DNA of 64,000 nucleotides, taken from contig PNNB01000013.1 in the NCBI GenBank assembly GCA_013823985.1, positions 62,001-126,000 on the forward strand. Reading direction: 5' to 3'. The translations under genes were made by a program, and so were the position numbers. Source of the stretch: Sphingopyxis sp. (GTDB taxonomy: Bacteria; Pseudomonadota; Alphaproteobacteria; Sphingomonadales; Sphingomonadaceae). Within the stretch, counting starts at the first letter, position 1; the number at the start of each line of letters is the position of its first letter. Of this stretch, positions 45,114 through 53,932 are shown one piece after another. Under the pieces are notes generated by a model, which was not told where the DNA came from, ran no database searches, and was given only the letters and a program-made list of their open reading frames with translations.

Positions 45114-46134
45114 GTGCCGACAGCCCCGCGATCATGGTGCGCTTTGGTTTGTCGGTAATCATGATGCGGACCGGCACACGCTGCGTTACTTTTACCCAAT
45201 TACCGTTGGCATTCTGGGCAGGTAGAACGGAAAATTCCGATCCGGTTCCCGCACCAATGCTCGACACTTTGCCGCGCACTTTGAGATCGGGGTAGGCATC
45301 AAAGGTAATTTCGGCAGGCTGTCCCACACGCATTTTGGCGAGGTCAGTTTCCTTGAAATTGGCTTCGATCCAGCTGCGGTCGCTCGCCACAATCGTGACA
45401 CCGGGCAGGCCCTGGACCATCATCTGGCCGACTTGAAGCCGGTCGGCTTGGCTCACGATCCCTGCGACGGGTGCACGTACGGTGGTGCGGGAAAGGTTGA
45501 GCATCGCCTGTTCGCGTTGCGCCTGACCGGCTTTGACAGCAGGATTGATGCCGGGGGCGGCCGCGCCTGTTGCAAGGGCGGCGCGGGCCTTTGTTGCCTC
45601 GGCTTGGGCGGAGGCAACGCGGCTTCGGGCGTCCGACAGCGCATGTTCCGCGGCTTGCAAGCGGGCGCGTGTTGTAAAGCCGTCCTGCATCAACGACGAC
45701 TGGCGCTGATATTCTTTTTCGTAAAAGGCGACGTCTTCGCGGGCGCTATCAATATCGACGCCGGTTGTCTGGTAATCCGTTTGCAACGTCGTGACGCGAA
45801 CCTGCGCCGCCGCGATGCTGGCGTCGGCTTGCTCTATCGCGATGCGATAGGGTTCGGGGTCGATCCGGAACAGCAGGTCGCCCGCCTGAACCTGCTGATT
45901 TTCGCGAACGGCAACTTCGACAATACGGCCACCGACTTCGGCGGAGATCGATATCTTGTCCTGCTGCACATAGGCATTGTCGGTCGATACATAATGGTCG
46001 TTGGCGATATAATAGCTTACGCCGCCAGCGACCAACAGCAGCGGCACAGAAATCATGAGAGCGATGCGCGCAAAACGGCGCGGCTTTTTTTGAACGCTTG
46101 TGTCCATGTCCATCTTGGGGTCGGCTTCAGCCAT
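45088..46134 (-). CDS. emrA: HlyD-family membrane fusion protein (EmrA-like)
   Basis: A periplasmic adaptor bridging the EmrB pump to the outer membrane. The N-terminal helix (RIALMISVPLLLVAGGVSYYIA) anchors it. The lipoyl halves are seen in AEVGGRIVEVAVRENQQVQAGDLLFRIDP and TVRAPVAGIVSQADRLQVGQ, with a coiled-coil hairpin between. 348 residues. It overlaps the upstream marR gene by eight bases. Confidence 0.93.
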   Translation of the reverse strand: MAEADPKMDMDTSVQKKPRRFARIALMISVPLLLVAGGVSYYIANDHYVSTDNAYVQQDKISISAEVGGRIVEVAVRENQQVQAGDLLFRIDPEPYRIAIEQADASIAAAQVRVTTLQTDYQTTGVDIDSAREDVAFYEKEYQRQSSLMQDGFTTRARLQAAEHALSDARSRVASAQAEATKARAALATGAAAPGINPAVKAGQAQREQAMLNLSRTTVRAPVAGIVSQADRLQVGQMMVQGLPGVTIVASDRSWIEANFKETDLAKMRVGQPAEITFDAYPDLKVRGKVSSIGAGTGSEFSVLPAQNANGNWVKVTQRVPVRIMITDKPKRTMIAGLSAHVRIDTDQ

Positions 46135-46567
46135 GGGCAGTCTCTAATGGTTTACGGGTCAAATTGGCGCGAATGACATTCAGCATGGCTTCCAGTTCCG
46201 TGCGTTGAACTTCATTCAGGCCAGCCAACGCGTCGTCGAATAAGGCAAGTGCAGTAGGACGCAAGGCAGTAATGCGGCTTTCGCCCAAAGGTGTCAGATG
46301 CAGGCGCCATGCCCGCCGGTCTTTCGGATCGGCACGGCGTTCGACCAATCCGGACTCCTGTAACCGGTCAATCATGCGGCCGAGGGTGATGGGTTCCACA
46401 TCCAACATATCCGCCATTGTTACTTGGGTGGAGCCATCGAAGCGTTTCAACAGCGCGAGAACACGCCATTGTGGCCGGGTCACGCCCATGGCGCGGGCGC
46501 GTTCATCGAAAGACCTCCGCAACAAGCGGGCCGCGTCGCCAAGAAGGAATCCGAGATCGTCACTCAT
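46127..46567 (-). CDS. MarR-family transcriptional regulator
   Basis: A 146-residue winged-helix protein, first gene of the marR-emrA-emrB operon and probably its repressor, released by the pump's substrates. The DNA-binding core is QVTMADMLDVEPITLGRMIDRLQESGLVERRADPKDRRAW. The 124 bases to the divergent hydrolase gene include the AT-rich aatagctatgcttattata, a likely promoter/operator region. Confidence 0.92.
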   Translation of the reverse strand: MSDDLGFLLGDAARLLRRSFDERARAMGVTRPQWRVLALLKRFDGSTQVTMADMLDVEPITLGRMIDRLQESGLVERRADPKDRRAWRLHLTPLGESRITALRPTALALFDDALAGLNEVQRTELEAMLNVIRANLTRKPLETAHG

Positions 46568-46691
46568 GCTGTCGATATAATAGCTATGCTTATTATATGC
46601 AAGTTTGACGAGTCAGGCTTTGCCGAAAAATGCCTTTTCTCCGGCGGCCGGCCATGGCAACACCACAATCTAATCGAGTGGAAAGACCTGA

Positions 46692-47453
46692 ATGTCCGTT
46701 ACTTCAAACAGCTTCACAAGCTTCAGCCGCGTTAACATAGCTTGGAAAGAAACGGGGGAAGGGAGGCCTCTGCTGCTGATTCACGGCTATTTCAGCGAGG
46801 CGGATACGAACTGGATCAAATATGGCCACGCAGCTGCGCTCGCCGCGGCAGGCTACAGGGTTATCATGCCGGACCTGCGTGCCCATGGATTAAGTGGCAA
46901 GCCACACGACGCCGAATCCTATCCACCCGACATATTGGCCGACGACCAGTTTGCCTTGCTCGAACATCTCGGGATCACCGACTATGATCTTGGCGGCTAT
47001 TCGCTGGGTGGGCGGACAGTGGCACGGATGTTGGCACGAGGTGCGCAACCGGGCCGGGCGATCATTTCGGGCATGGGCCTTGAAGGACTGACACAAACCG
47101 GGAATCGCAGCGGACATTTCAAGCATGTTCTCGATAATCTTGGCCAACACGAACGCGGCTCCCCCGCCTTCATGGCCGAAGCATTCCTGAAAACCACAGG
47201 TGGTGATTCCGTAGCCTTGCGGCTTATTCTCGATAGTTTCGTCGATACCACAAAGGCGCAGCTTCGCAGCTTTGAGCTGCCGGTCGCCGTCATTTGCGGT
47301 GTGGAAGATCAAGACAACGGCTCTGCCGCAGACCTTGCGGCGTTACTTCCCCGAGGAAAGCTGTTCGACGTCCCAGGCAACCATATGAGCGCCGTGGTCA
47401 AACCGGAATTGGGGCAGGCCATGGTCACAGCCTTGACGCAAGACGCATGGTGA
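46692..47453 (+). CDS. Alpha/beta hydrolase
   Basis: A 253-residue alpha/beta-hydrolase. The oxyanion region is LLLIHGYFSEADTNW, the nucleophile is S104 (GGYSLGGRT), the acid is probably the Asp in CGVEDQDNG and the histidine is in VPGNHMSAV. Substrate unknown; esterase or peptidase activity is possible. Divergent from marR and overlapping the next gene by seven bases. Confidence 0.87.
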   Translation: MSVTSNSFTSFSRVNIAWKETGEGRPLLLIHGYFSEADTNWIKYGHAAALAAAGYRVIMPDLRAHGLSGKPHDAESYPPDILADDQFALLEHLGITDYDLGGYSLGGRTVARMLARGAQPGRAIISGMGLEGLTQTGNRSGHFKHVLDNLGQHERGSPAFMAEAFLKTTGGDSVALRLILDSFVDTTKAQLRSFELPVAVICGVEDQDNGSAADLAALLPRGKLFDVPGNHMSAVVKPELGQAMVTALTQDAW

Positions 47454-48055
47454 ACCTGCCGCCTTTTGATATCCAACCTCATTTAGAGGGTGAGAAAGTC
47501 ACGTTGCGCCCGCTCGCAGCGACGGACTTAGAAGCACTTTACGAGGTAGCATCGGACCCGGATATCTGGGCAATGCATCCCTACAGGGACCGATACAAAC
47601 GCCCTGTGTTTGAAGTATTTTTCGCCGAAGCGATGGCGTCCAAAGGTGCGCTTGTTACCTTTGACCGCGCGACAGGGGCGATGATCGGCGGCAGCCGCTT
47701 TGCAAACTACGATCCGCAGGCAAGCGAGATTGAAATTGGCTGGACATTCTTTGCCTGCTCCCATTGGCGAGGCGGATATAACCGCGACACTAAGTCGCTC
47801 ATGCTGCGACATATATTCCCGCATGTGAAAACTGTCGTCTTTCAAGTGGGTGCCAATAATATGCGGTCGCGCACCGCTGTGGAACGGATTGGCGGAAGGT
47901 TAGTGCGGGAGTGTGTTCGTGAATATCAGGGGCAAACTCAGGATTATGTTATGTATCATCTGACCGCGGCGGATGCGCGGGCAGGGGCACTGGCGCTGGA
48001 GGATATGTTATGCAGGAAAGCAAACTTGAACGGCGTTTCTGGCGCTTCTGGTTAG
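47447..48055 (+). CDS. GNAT-family acetyltransferase
   Basis: A 202-residue N-acetyltransferase of the RimJ/RimL type: GEKVTLRPLAATDLEALYEVASD at the start, EIEIGWTFFACSHWRGGYNRDTKSLMLRHIF in the acetyl-CoA site (the usual RGxGxN is altered to RGGYN) and NMRSRTAVERIGG at the end. The start ATG at 47447 overlaps the hydrolase stop. Earlier in-frame codons lie inside the hydrolase gene. Substrate unknown. Confidence 0.85.
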   Translation: MVNLPPFDIQPHLEGEKVTLRPLAATDLEALYEVASDPDIWAMHPYRDRYKRPVFEVFFAEAMASKGALVTFDRATGAMIGGSRFANYDPQASEIEIGWTFFACSHWRGGYNRDTKSLMLRHIFPHVKTVVFQVGANNMRSRTAVERIGGRLVRECVREYQGQTQDYVMYHLTAADARAGALALEDMLCRKANLNGVSGASG

Positions 48056-48537
48056 GCGGATTACTAATTTTGGCAGCGATGATCGCGATGAACCCGTGGT
48101 TTGCGAACAATGTATCGCCTTGGGGAATAAGAGACCACCAATCCGCCGGAACAGCGGTGCGGGTCGACGCGATTCAGGCTGCGTGGCAGGCTGCCGGCGT
48201 CATGGGCCTGGCGCGGATCGCTATAGCAATGGATTTGGTCTATATCGGGATCTACTCCTTTGGTGCATATTGCGGTGGACGCTTTTTCGCGCAGTCCAAC
48301 AGTGCCTCATTGCGCCGACTCGGCTGGGTTATCGTCGGTGCCGCAATTGTGGTTGGCGTTGCCGATTATGCCGAAACCATCTGCCAATTTGTGCAGGCTA
48401 TGAACTTTAGGGGCGATGACGCTCTTGCAGAAATCGCCGCGACTGCGCAGCCTATCAAGTCCACCGCCTTTCTTGTCACTTTTTTCGGTCTGCTAGTGGC
48501 GTTATTCCTAAGACGAAGGGCGCGGCGCGCTGCTTGA
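48010..48537 (+). CDS. Four-helix membrane protein of unknown function
   Basis: 175 residues with four predicted helices (LGGLLILAAMIAMNPWF, VYIGIYSFGAYCGGRFF, LGWVIVGAAIVVGVADYAETI, and a C-terminal TAFLVTFFGLLVALFLRRR). It overlaps the acetyltransferase gene by 46 bases, suggesting tight coupling. Family not recognised. Confidence 0.7.
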   Translation: MQESKLERRFWRFWLGGLLILAAMIAMNPWFANNVSPWGIRDHQSAGTAVRVDAIQAAWQAAGVMGLARIAIAMDLVYIGIYSFGAYCGGRFFAQSNSASLRRLGWVIVGAAIVVGVADYAETICQFVQAMNFRGDDALAEIAATAQPIKSTAFLVTFFGLLVALFLRRRARRAA

Positions 48538-48591
48538 CGACTGGGTAAGAAAGTTCCAACATTCGGTCATATTATTTGCTGGGAACCATTT

Positions 48592-50424
48592 ATGAAAAAC
48601 CTCGTGTCATTTGCCGCGCTTGCGGTCGCAACTTTATCAATTCCGTCTATCGCTCAGGCGCAAGAAGCAGCGGCGGTAAGCGCGGCCCCCTCGGTTGCCG
48701 AGGCCGAAGCCTTTCTCGCGCGTGTTGAAAAGGACCTATTTGATTTCTCGGTCGAAGGCGGCCGTGTGGCATGGGTGAACAACACCTATATCACTAACGA
48801 CACCGATGCACTGGCGGCCAAATATGGGGAAATTGGCACAGAAAAATCTGTGCAATATGCTCTTGAAGCCGCAAAGTACCAGAATGTTAGCGGCTTGTCC
48901 GCCGAAGCAAAGCGCAAGCTCGACATATTACGCGGCGGCCTTGTTTTGCCGGCCCCTACCACGCCGGGCTCTGCCAAGGAGTTGTCCGAAATCGCGACCA
49001 AGCTGAATTCTGCTTATGGTAAGGGCAAGGGGACGCTGAAGGGCCAGCCGATTAACGGATCGGATATTGAGGCCGAAATGGGCACCAATCGTAATCCGGA
49101 AGAGCTGAAGGAAATGTGGGTCAGTTGGCATGACAATGTCGGTGGCCCGATGAAGAATGACTATGTTCGCATGGCCGAAATTGCGAACAAAGGTGCGCAA
49201 GAATTAGGCTTTGCCGATCTAGGCGCCATGTGGCGATCGGGATATGACATGCCAGCCGACGATTTCGCCAAGCTGACCGATAAACTGTGGCTCGAGGTAA
49301 AGCCACTTTACGATGAGCTGCACACCTATGTTCGCACGCAATTGAATAAAAAATATGGCGACGCCGTTCAAGGTAAGACCGGTGCCATCCGGGCGGATTT
49401 GCTAGGCAATATGTGGGCGCAGGAATGGGGCGATATTTATGATATTGTTGCACCCGCTGGTTCAGGGGATATCGGTTATGACATTGGCGAGCTCCTAAAG
49501 GCTAAAAAGGTCGATGAGATCGGGATGGTCAAGATTGGCGAAGGCTTTTTCTCTTCGCTCGGGTTCGCACCGCTTCCTGAAACCTTTTATGCCCGTTCCC
49601 AATTTCTGAAGCCTGCCGATAGAGAAGTGGTGTGTCACGCGTCCGCTTGGAACATCACAAATATCGACGATCTCCGGATCAAGATGTGCATCAAGATCAA
49701 CAGCAATGACTTTGTCACGGTGCACCACGAATTGGGCCACAATTATTACCAGCGGGCTTATAACAAGCAGAGCTATTTGCATCTGAATGGCGCCAATGAT
49801 GGGTTCCATGAAGCGATTGGCGACGCAATCGCGCTGTCGATTACGCCCGATTATCTGGTGCAGATCGGCTTGCTGGACGCTGCCAAGGTGCCCAGTGCAG
49901 ACAAGGATAACGGCCTGTTGCTGCGGCAGGCGATGGATAAAGTGGCGTTCCTGCCATTCAGCGTCATTGTCGACAAGTGGCGCTGGGGCGTGTTCGCAGG
50001 CGACATCAAGCCCGATGATTACAACACAGCATGGACCAAGCTGCGTACGCAATATCAAGGTATCGTCCCTCCGGTGGAACGATCCGCAAATGCCTTCGAC
50101 GCTGGCGCAAAATACCATGTTCCCGGCAATACACCCTATACCCGCTATTTCCTCGCACGCATCCTGCAGTTCCAATTCTATAAGGCTGCGTGCGATACGG
50201 CAGGATGGAAAGGGCCGCTTCACCGCTGCTCTTTCTATGGCAACAAGGAAGTCGGCAAACGCTTGAACGCGATGTTGGAAATGGGTGCGTCAAAGCCTTG
50301 GCCGGATGCATTGGAAGCCTTCACCGGTACCCGCGAAATGTCGGGCAAGGCGATGCTCGAATATTTTGCGCCATTGATGAAATGGCTGAAGACGCAAAAC
50401 AAAGGCACCAAAAAAGGCTGGTAA
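48592..50424 (+). CDS. M2-family peptidyl-dipeptidase (ACE-like)
   Basis: A secreted zinc dipeptidyl-carboxypeptidase related to angiotensin-converting enzyme. The signal peptide ends near SIAQAQ (residue 24). HELGH at 379-383 gives zinc ligands H379 and H383 with catalytic E380, and the third ligand is E407 in FHEAIGDA. The substrate-pocket sequence NTPYTRYFLARILQFQFYKAACD is typical of the family. 610 residues matches bacterial ACE homologues. It probably digests peptides in the periplasm for nutrition. Confidence 0.95.
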   Translation: MKNLVSFAALAVATLSIPSIAQAQEAAAVSAAPSVAEAEAFLARVEKDLFDFSVEGGRVAWVNNTYITNDTDALAAKYGEIGTEKSVQYALEAAKYQNVSGLSAEAKRKLDILRGGLVLPAPTTPGSAKELSEIATKLNSAYGKGKGTLKGQPINGSDIEAEMGTNRNPEELKEMWVSWHDNVGGPMKNDYVRMAEIANKGAQELGFADLGAMWRSGYDMPADDFAKLTDKLWLEVKPLYDELHTYVRTQLNKKYGDAVQGKTGAIRADLLGNMWAQEWGDIYDIVAPAGSGDIGYDIGELLKAKKVDEIGMVKIGEGFFSSLGFAPLPETFYARSQFLKPADREVVCHASAWNITNIDDLRIKMCIKINSNDFVTVHHELGHNYYQRAYNKQSYLHLNGANDGFHEAIGDAIALSITPDYLVQIGLLDAAKVPSADKDNGLLLRQAMDKVAFLPFSVIVDKWRWGVFAGDIKPDDYNTAWTKLRTQYQGIVPPVERSANAFDAGAKYHVPGNTPYTRYFLARILQFQFYKAACDTAGWKGPLHRCSFYGNKEVGKRLNAMLEMGASKPWPDALEAFTGTREMSGKAMLEYFAPLMKWLKTQNKGTKKGW

Positions 50425-50433
50425 TCAAATAAT

Positions 50434-50463
50434 GGTCCGCCGGGTCGCGGCGGACCGTTTTTG
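50434..50463 (+). terminator. Rho-independent terminator after the M2 peptidase gene
   Basis: Stem ggtccgcc (50434-50441) pairs with ggcggacc (50449-50456), followed by gtttttg. It lies ten bases after the stop codon. Confidence 0.85.
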
Positions 50464-50468
50464 CTGTT

Positions 50469-50972
50469 TTAGGATGTTGGCTTTGCCGTAGAGGACGTTT
50501 TGGCGGCGATCTTCGGTGCTTGCGCCGTTTCAGCTACCGTAGTTTTAGGCACTGCAGTTACCTCCTTCACCGTCGAGGTTTTGGGCTTGGCAACGGTTGG
50601 CTTTGCCTTCGTAGTAGCTGGATTGATCGCAGTTTTCTTCACGGATGGCTTTTTGGCCGTTACGGATTTCGCAGGTGTCTTCTTCGCCGGTTTCGCCTTT
50701 TGGGCATCGTAGACTTTCTTGCTTGCTACCGCTGCGACGGCAGCAGCAGCGACAACTGCGCCCGTAACAGCAGCGGCCTTGCCCGGATTGGCCTTTACAG
50801 ATTTAACTGCCCGTGTGGCCGCATCGCCTATACTGTCAGCGGCTGACCGGGCGCTGGCTGATGCGGAATCAGCACCTGACTGGGCTTTCCCTCTAACATT
50901 GTCGGCAAAAGTGCGCAGCTTGGCTGTTACTTTATCCAATGCATCTGATGTTCTGCTTTTTTGTACCATCAT
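50469..50972 (-). CDS. Histone H1-like / membrane-anchored Ala-Lys-rich protein
   Basis: 167 residues in three parts: a helical N-terminus (LDKVTAKLRTFADNVRGKAQ) recalling DUF883/YqjD ribosome-associated proteins; a hydrophobic Ala/Val segment near 66-84 (AAAVTGAVVAAAAVAAVAS) that could be a membrane anchor; and a Lys/Pro/Ala/Thr-rich tail like eukaryotic H1 and bacterial H1-like proteins. It may be a nucleoid- or ribosome-binding protein tethered to the membrane. Two adjacent ATGs are both possible starts after aaggga. Confidence 0.72.
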   Translation of the reverse strand: MMVQKSRTSDALDKVTAKLRTFADNVRGKAQSGADSASASARSAADSIGDAATRAVKSVKANPGKAAAVTGAVVAAAAVAAVASKKVYDAQKAKPAKKTPAKSVTAKKPSVKKTAINPATTKAKPTVAKPKTSTVKEVTAVPKTTVAETAQAPKIAAKTSSTAKPTS

Positions 50973-51035
50973 CGTCTCCCTTGCGGTCTAAATTTGCACT
51001 ACAACGCGTTGAACCGAAGCAAAGTTCCTCTCGAC

Positions 51036-52481
51036 TTACCGGAACGGTGGTTCGTTAAAAGCGCGAAGCTTGCGGCTGTGGAGACTATTGCCGGCCTCAC
51101 GCAGCAAATCGCAGGTCTGAATTCCGATCTGAAGATGCGCGGCAATCGCTTCTTCGTAAAAGCGGTTGGCTTGGCCGGGCAATTTGATTTCACCATGTAG
51201 AGGCTTGTCCGATACACACAGCAGCGTTCCATAAGGAACCCGGAAACGGTAGCCCTGCGCTGCGATCGTTGCAGACTCCATATCAATGGCAATGGCGCGG
51301 CTTTGGGAAAAGCGAAGGGCCGAGGCGGAGTAGCGTAGCTCCCAATTGCGGTCGTCGGTCGTCACGACAGTGCCGGTCCGCATGCGCCGCTTCAGATTTG
51401 CGCCGCTCGTTCCAGAAACATGCTCAGCAGCGACGGCCAGAGCTTGCTGGACTTCGGCAATCGGCGGGATCGGAATTTCTGGCGGCAACACCTCATCGAG
51501 AATATGGTCATCGCGCAAATAGGCATGCGCCAGTACATAGTCGCCGATGCGCTGTGTCTCGCGTAAACCGCCGCAATGTCCGATCATCAACCACGCTTCG
51601 GGACGCATTACAGCAAGATGGTCGCAAATGGTCTTGGCATTGGAAGGGCCGACACCTATATTTACTAGCGTAATTCCGGAACGGTCGGGCGCCATAAGGT
51701 GATAGGCGGGCATCTGATGCCGGCGCCATGTGCTGTCCGCCACCAACTGTGCGGCATTATCGGTCGGCTGATCCACAAACAGGCCGCCAGCGCCGGATAA
51801 CGCAGTGTACCGGCCATTTCCAACTTGAGTACAAGCCCAGCTGACGAATTCGTCAACATAGCGGTGGTAGTTTGTAAATAGGATATAGTTTTGGACGTGC
51901 TCGGCCGGCGCTCCGGTATAGTGGCGCAGACGGGCGAGCGAGAAGTCGGTACGCAGCGCATCAAAGAGCGCCAAGGGAGAATTGGCATTTCCCTTGATCC
52001 TGAGAAGGCCATCGGCGATTTCGTCTCCGATATCAGCCAGTTCGGTTGTGGGGAAGTAGCGCGCTAGTTCACTTGGGCTGGTGGTTCCCAACTCCAGATC
52101 GGCGGAGCCGTCAAGCACATAAGGGAAAGGAATTTCCTGATGACTGCGGCCGACTGAAATATCTAACTCATATTGTTCAATCAGCAGATCAAGCTGTTCG
52201 CCCACATAATCAGCAAACATCTCCGGCTTTGTGAATGTAGTGCGATAGGTGCCGACCTTTTCCAATTTGCCGAAGGCAAGGTTTGTGACGGTCTCACGCT
52301 CTTTTCCGCGATAGGTAATAACCAGTTCCGGGTAGCAGAAATCGAGGCGTTCGCGGTCTTTTGCGGAAGGCGGGCTGCCTGTTTTAAGGTAATGCGCCAA
52401 GGCATTCTGAAGGCGTTTCACCGAGCTTTCATACTCGGCAACAAGTTGCTGGATAATGTTATTTGAATATTCGCTAGGCAT
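51036..52481 (-). CDS. amn: AMP nucleosidase
   Basis: Splits AMP into adenine and ribose 5-phosphate, controlling adenylate pools. The 481-residue protein has the Amn N-terminal domain (ETVTNLAFGKLEKVGTYRTTFTKP) and a C-terminal phosphorylase-like domain with GVGPSNAKTICDHLAVMRPE, MIGHCGGLR and IDMESATIAAQGYRF. The size is right for bacterial AMN. The start is the ATG at 52481; a GTG two codons upstream also works. Confidence 0.94.
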   Translation of the reverse strand: MPSEYSNNIIQQLVAEYESSVKRLQNALAHYLKTGSPPSAKDRERLDFCYPELVITYRGKERETVTNLAFGKLEKVGTYRTTFTKPEMFADYVGEQLDLLIEQYELDISVGRSHQEIPFPYVLDGSADLELGTTSPSELARYFPTTELADIGDEIADGLLRIKGNANSPLALFDALRTDFSLARLRHYTGAPAEHVQNYILFTNYHRYVDEFVSWACTQVGNGRYTALSGAGGLFVDQPTDNAAQLVADSTWRRHQMPAYHLMAPDRSGITLVNIGVGPSNAKTICDHLAVMRPEAWLMIGHCGGLRETQRIGDYVLAHAYLRDDHILDEVLPPEIPIPPIAEVQQALAVAAEHVSGTSGANLKRRMRTGTVVTTDDRNWELRYSASALRFSQSRAIAIDMESATIAAQGYRFRVPYGTLLCVSDKPLHGEIKLPGQANRFYEEAIAAHLQIGIQTCDLLREAGNSLHSRKLRAFNEPPFR

Positions 52482-52510
52482 AAGCACGCATCCACGAAAT
52501 TTTCGATTTT

Positions 52511-52543
52511 CGCAACAAAAAAGGGAGGGTTGCCCCTCCCTTT
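52511..52543 (-). terminator. Terminator after the peroxiredoxin gene
   Basis: Perfect stem aaagggaggg (52520-52529)/ccctcccttt (52534-52543) with a 4-base loop. Reading leftward it is followed by a T-rich run, so it ends the peroxiredoxin transcript before amn. Confidence 0.88.
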
Positions 52544-52591
52544 GCTCTGTCTAAACGACGCAGACCTTTTGCGTATGCGCCAGAATATGCG

Positions 52592-53071
52592 TTACAATAG
52601 ACCCAGCATATGTTCTGCCGAGCTTACGTTGAAGTCCCCTGGTGCCTCGACATTGACCTGCTCGACAACGCCGTCGTTGACGACGAGTGAAAAGCGTTGG
52701 CCGCGCTTGCCCATGCCAAATGCGGTGCCGTCCATTTCGAGACCAAGAGCAGCAGCAAAATCGCCGTTGCCGTCCGCCAGCATGGTGATGGCATCCGACC
52801 CGCCAGCTTTATTCCAAGCGCTCAAAACAAACGCGTCATTGACCGCAGTGCAGGCAATTTCATCGATGCCCTTTGCAGCCAGTTCATCTGCTTTTTCTAC
52901 AAAGCCGGGAAGATGCCGGGCTGAGCAAGTGGGTGTAAATGCGCCGGGCACTGAGAAAAGCGCGACGCGACGGCCAGCAAAATAATCGGCCGACTGAACC
53001 GGTTGGGGACCTTCGGCAGTTGCCTTTACCAATTTTACATCTGGAATTTTATCGCCAACTGAGATGCTCAT
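52592..53071 (-). CDS. Peroxiredoxin (Prx5 type)
   Basis: Reduces peroxides using a reactive cysteine. The 159-residue protein carries the peroxidatic C49 in PGAFTPTCSARHLPGF, and downstream conserved sequence includes NDAFVLSAWNKA and RFSLVVNDGVVEQVNVE. The Prx5/1-Cys pattern suggests use of glutathione or glutaredoxin. The start ATG at 53071 is followed by a 274-base region with no gene up to 53345; it contains ttaactttgttaacc, an AT-rich possible promoter for the rightward gene. Confidence 0.93.
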   Translation of the reverse strand: MSISVGDKIPDVKLVKATAEGPQPVQSADYFAGRRVALFSVPGAFTPTCSARHLPGFVEKADELAAKGIDEIACTAVNDAFVLSAWNKAGGSDAITMLADGNGDFAAALGLEMDGTAFGMGKRGQRFSLVVNDGVVEQVNVEAPGDFNVSSAEHMLGLL

Positions 53072-53345
53072 TTTAAATCCTTTCGGGGGGGTAACTTCAC
53101 TTCAATCTAATCCGTGACGACTATGCTTATGTCAAGCGGGTCGTGCTTCGCAATTTGCTCTATTTGAACCGGTTTCAGGTCCGTCTAACGCGACTGAGAC
53201 CACAAAGTGCCCCGCGGATCGAAATTTATGTTGGTCAATTTTCAAGCAGATGGGTGGTTTAACTTTGTTAACCTAACCCTTTAGCTCTTCATTCATCAGG
53301 ATCGTCAATTCTTTGCATGTTGAACACGCAAAAGGGGTTGGGGAA

Positions 53346-53834
53346 TTGATCAGCTTTTCAAAAAAATTAGCCGTGGCTGCTGTCATGGTCGCTTTATCGT
53401 CGCAGCCAGCGCAGGCATGCTGGACCAACGCCGCGCAGGATGCTGCGAAGATTAAGCATCTCAATACGATGTTAATGGTTACTGCATTGCGCTGTCGCAA
53501 TACTCCGGACAATTTCCTGCCGCAATATAACCGTTTCGTCACAAAGCATAATAATCTGATCGGGTCACAAAATGCCGCGCTGAAAGGCCATCTGGCTCAG
53601 ACGTACGGGCCGAGGGGGGCTGAAGGGGCGTTGGATCGTATGTCGATCGGGTTCGCAAACAGCTATGGAAATGGCCATAAGGCTATGAATTGCAAGCAGT
53701 TGAAGGAACTGGCAGCAAAGCTCTCAACAGAGTCCCATGGCGTCGCAACTATGTCATCTGCTGCCGAAAGTGTCGTCGTCGGGCAATCTTGGACAGGACC
53801 TACCTGCGCGACGCGGATCGCCGCCCGCCCGTAA
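53346..53834 (+). CDS. Small secreted cysteine-containing protein
   Basis: 162 residues with a signal peptide (ISFSKKLAVAAVMVALSSQPAQA, cut before C). The mature part begins CWTNAAQDAAKIKHLNTMLMVTALRCRN, with further cysteines (MNCKQLKEL, GPTCATR), so it is likely disulfide-bonded. The chosen start is a TTG at 53346 following aggggttgggga; an in-frame TTG at 53313 would put a polar segment before the signal peptide. I do not know the family. It lies upstream of ahcY. Confidence 0.65.
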   Translation: MISFSKKLAVAAVMVALSSQPAQACWTNAAQDAAKIKHLNTMLMVTALRCRNTPDNFLPQYNRFVTKHNNLIGSQNAALKGHLAQTYGPRGAEGALDRMSIGFANSYGNGHKAMNCKQLKELAAKLSTESHGVATMSSAAESVVVGQSWTGPTCATRIAARP

Positions 53835-53932
53835 GCTTGAGTGGCAGGCATATAAAGCTATCTTTATATTTGATTTCGTTGAAGGCCAAGGCTATGGGCG
53901 GGCAATTCTAAACCCTCCCGGAGAACAAGCCT

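Noticed and set aside
53255..53290. ttaa-N5-ttaa (ttaactttgttaa) considered as a CtrA box.
   Set aside because: The spacing is five bases rather than the required seven.
53835..53932. Possible SAH or SAM riboswitch upstream of ahcY.
   Set aside because: The known conserved cores of these riboswitches were not visible in the 98-base leader.
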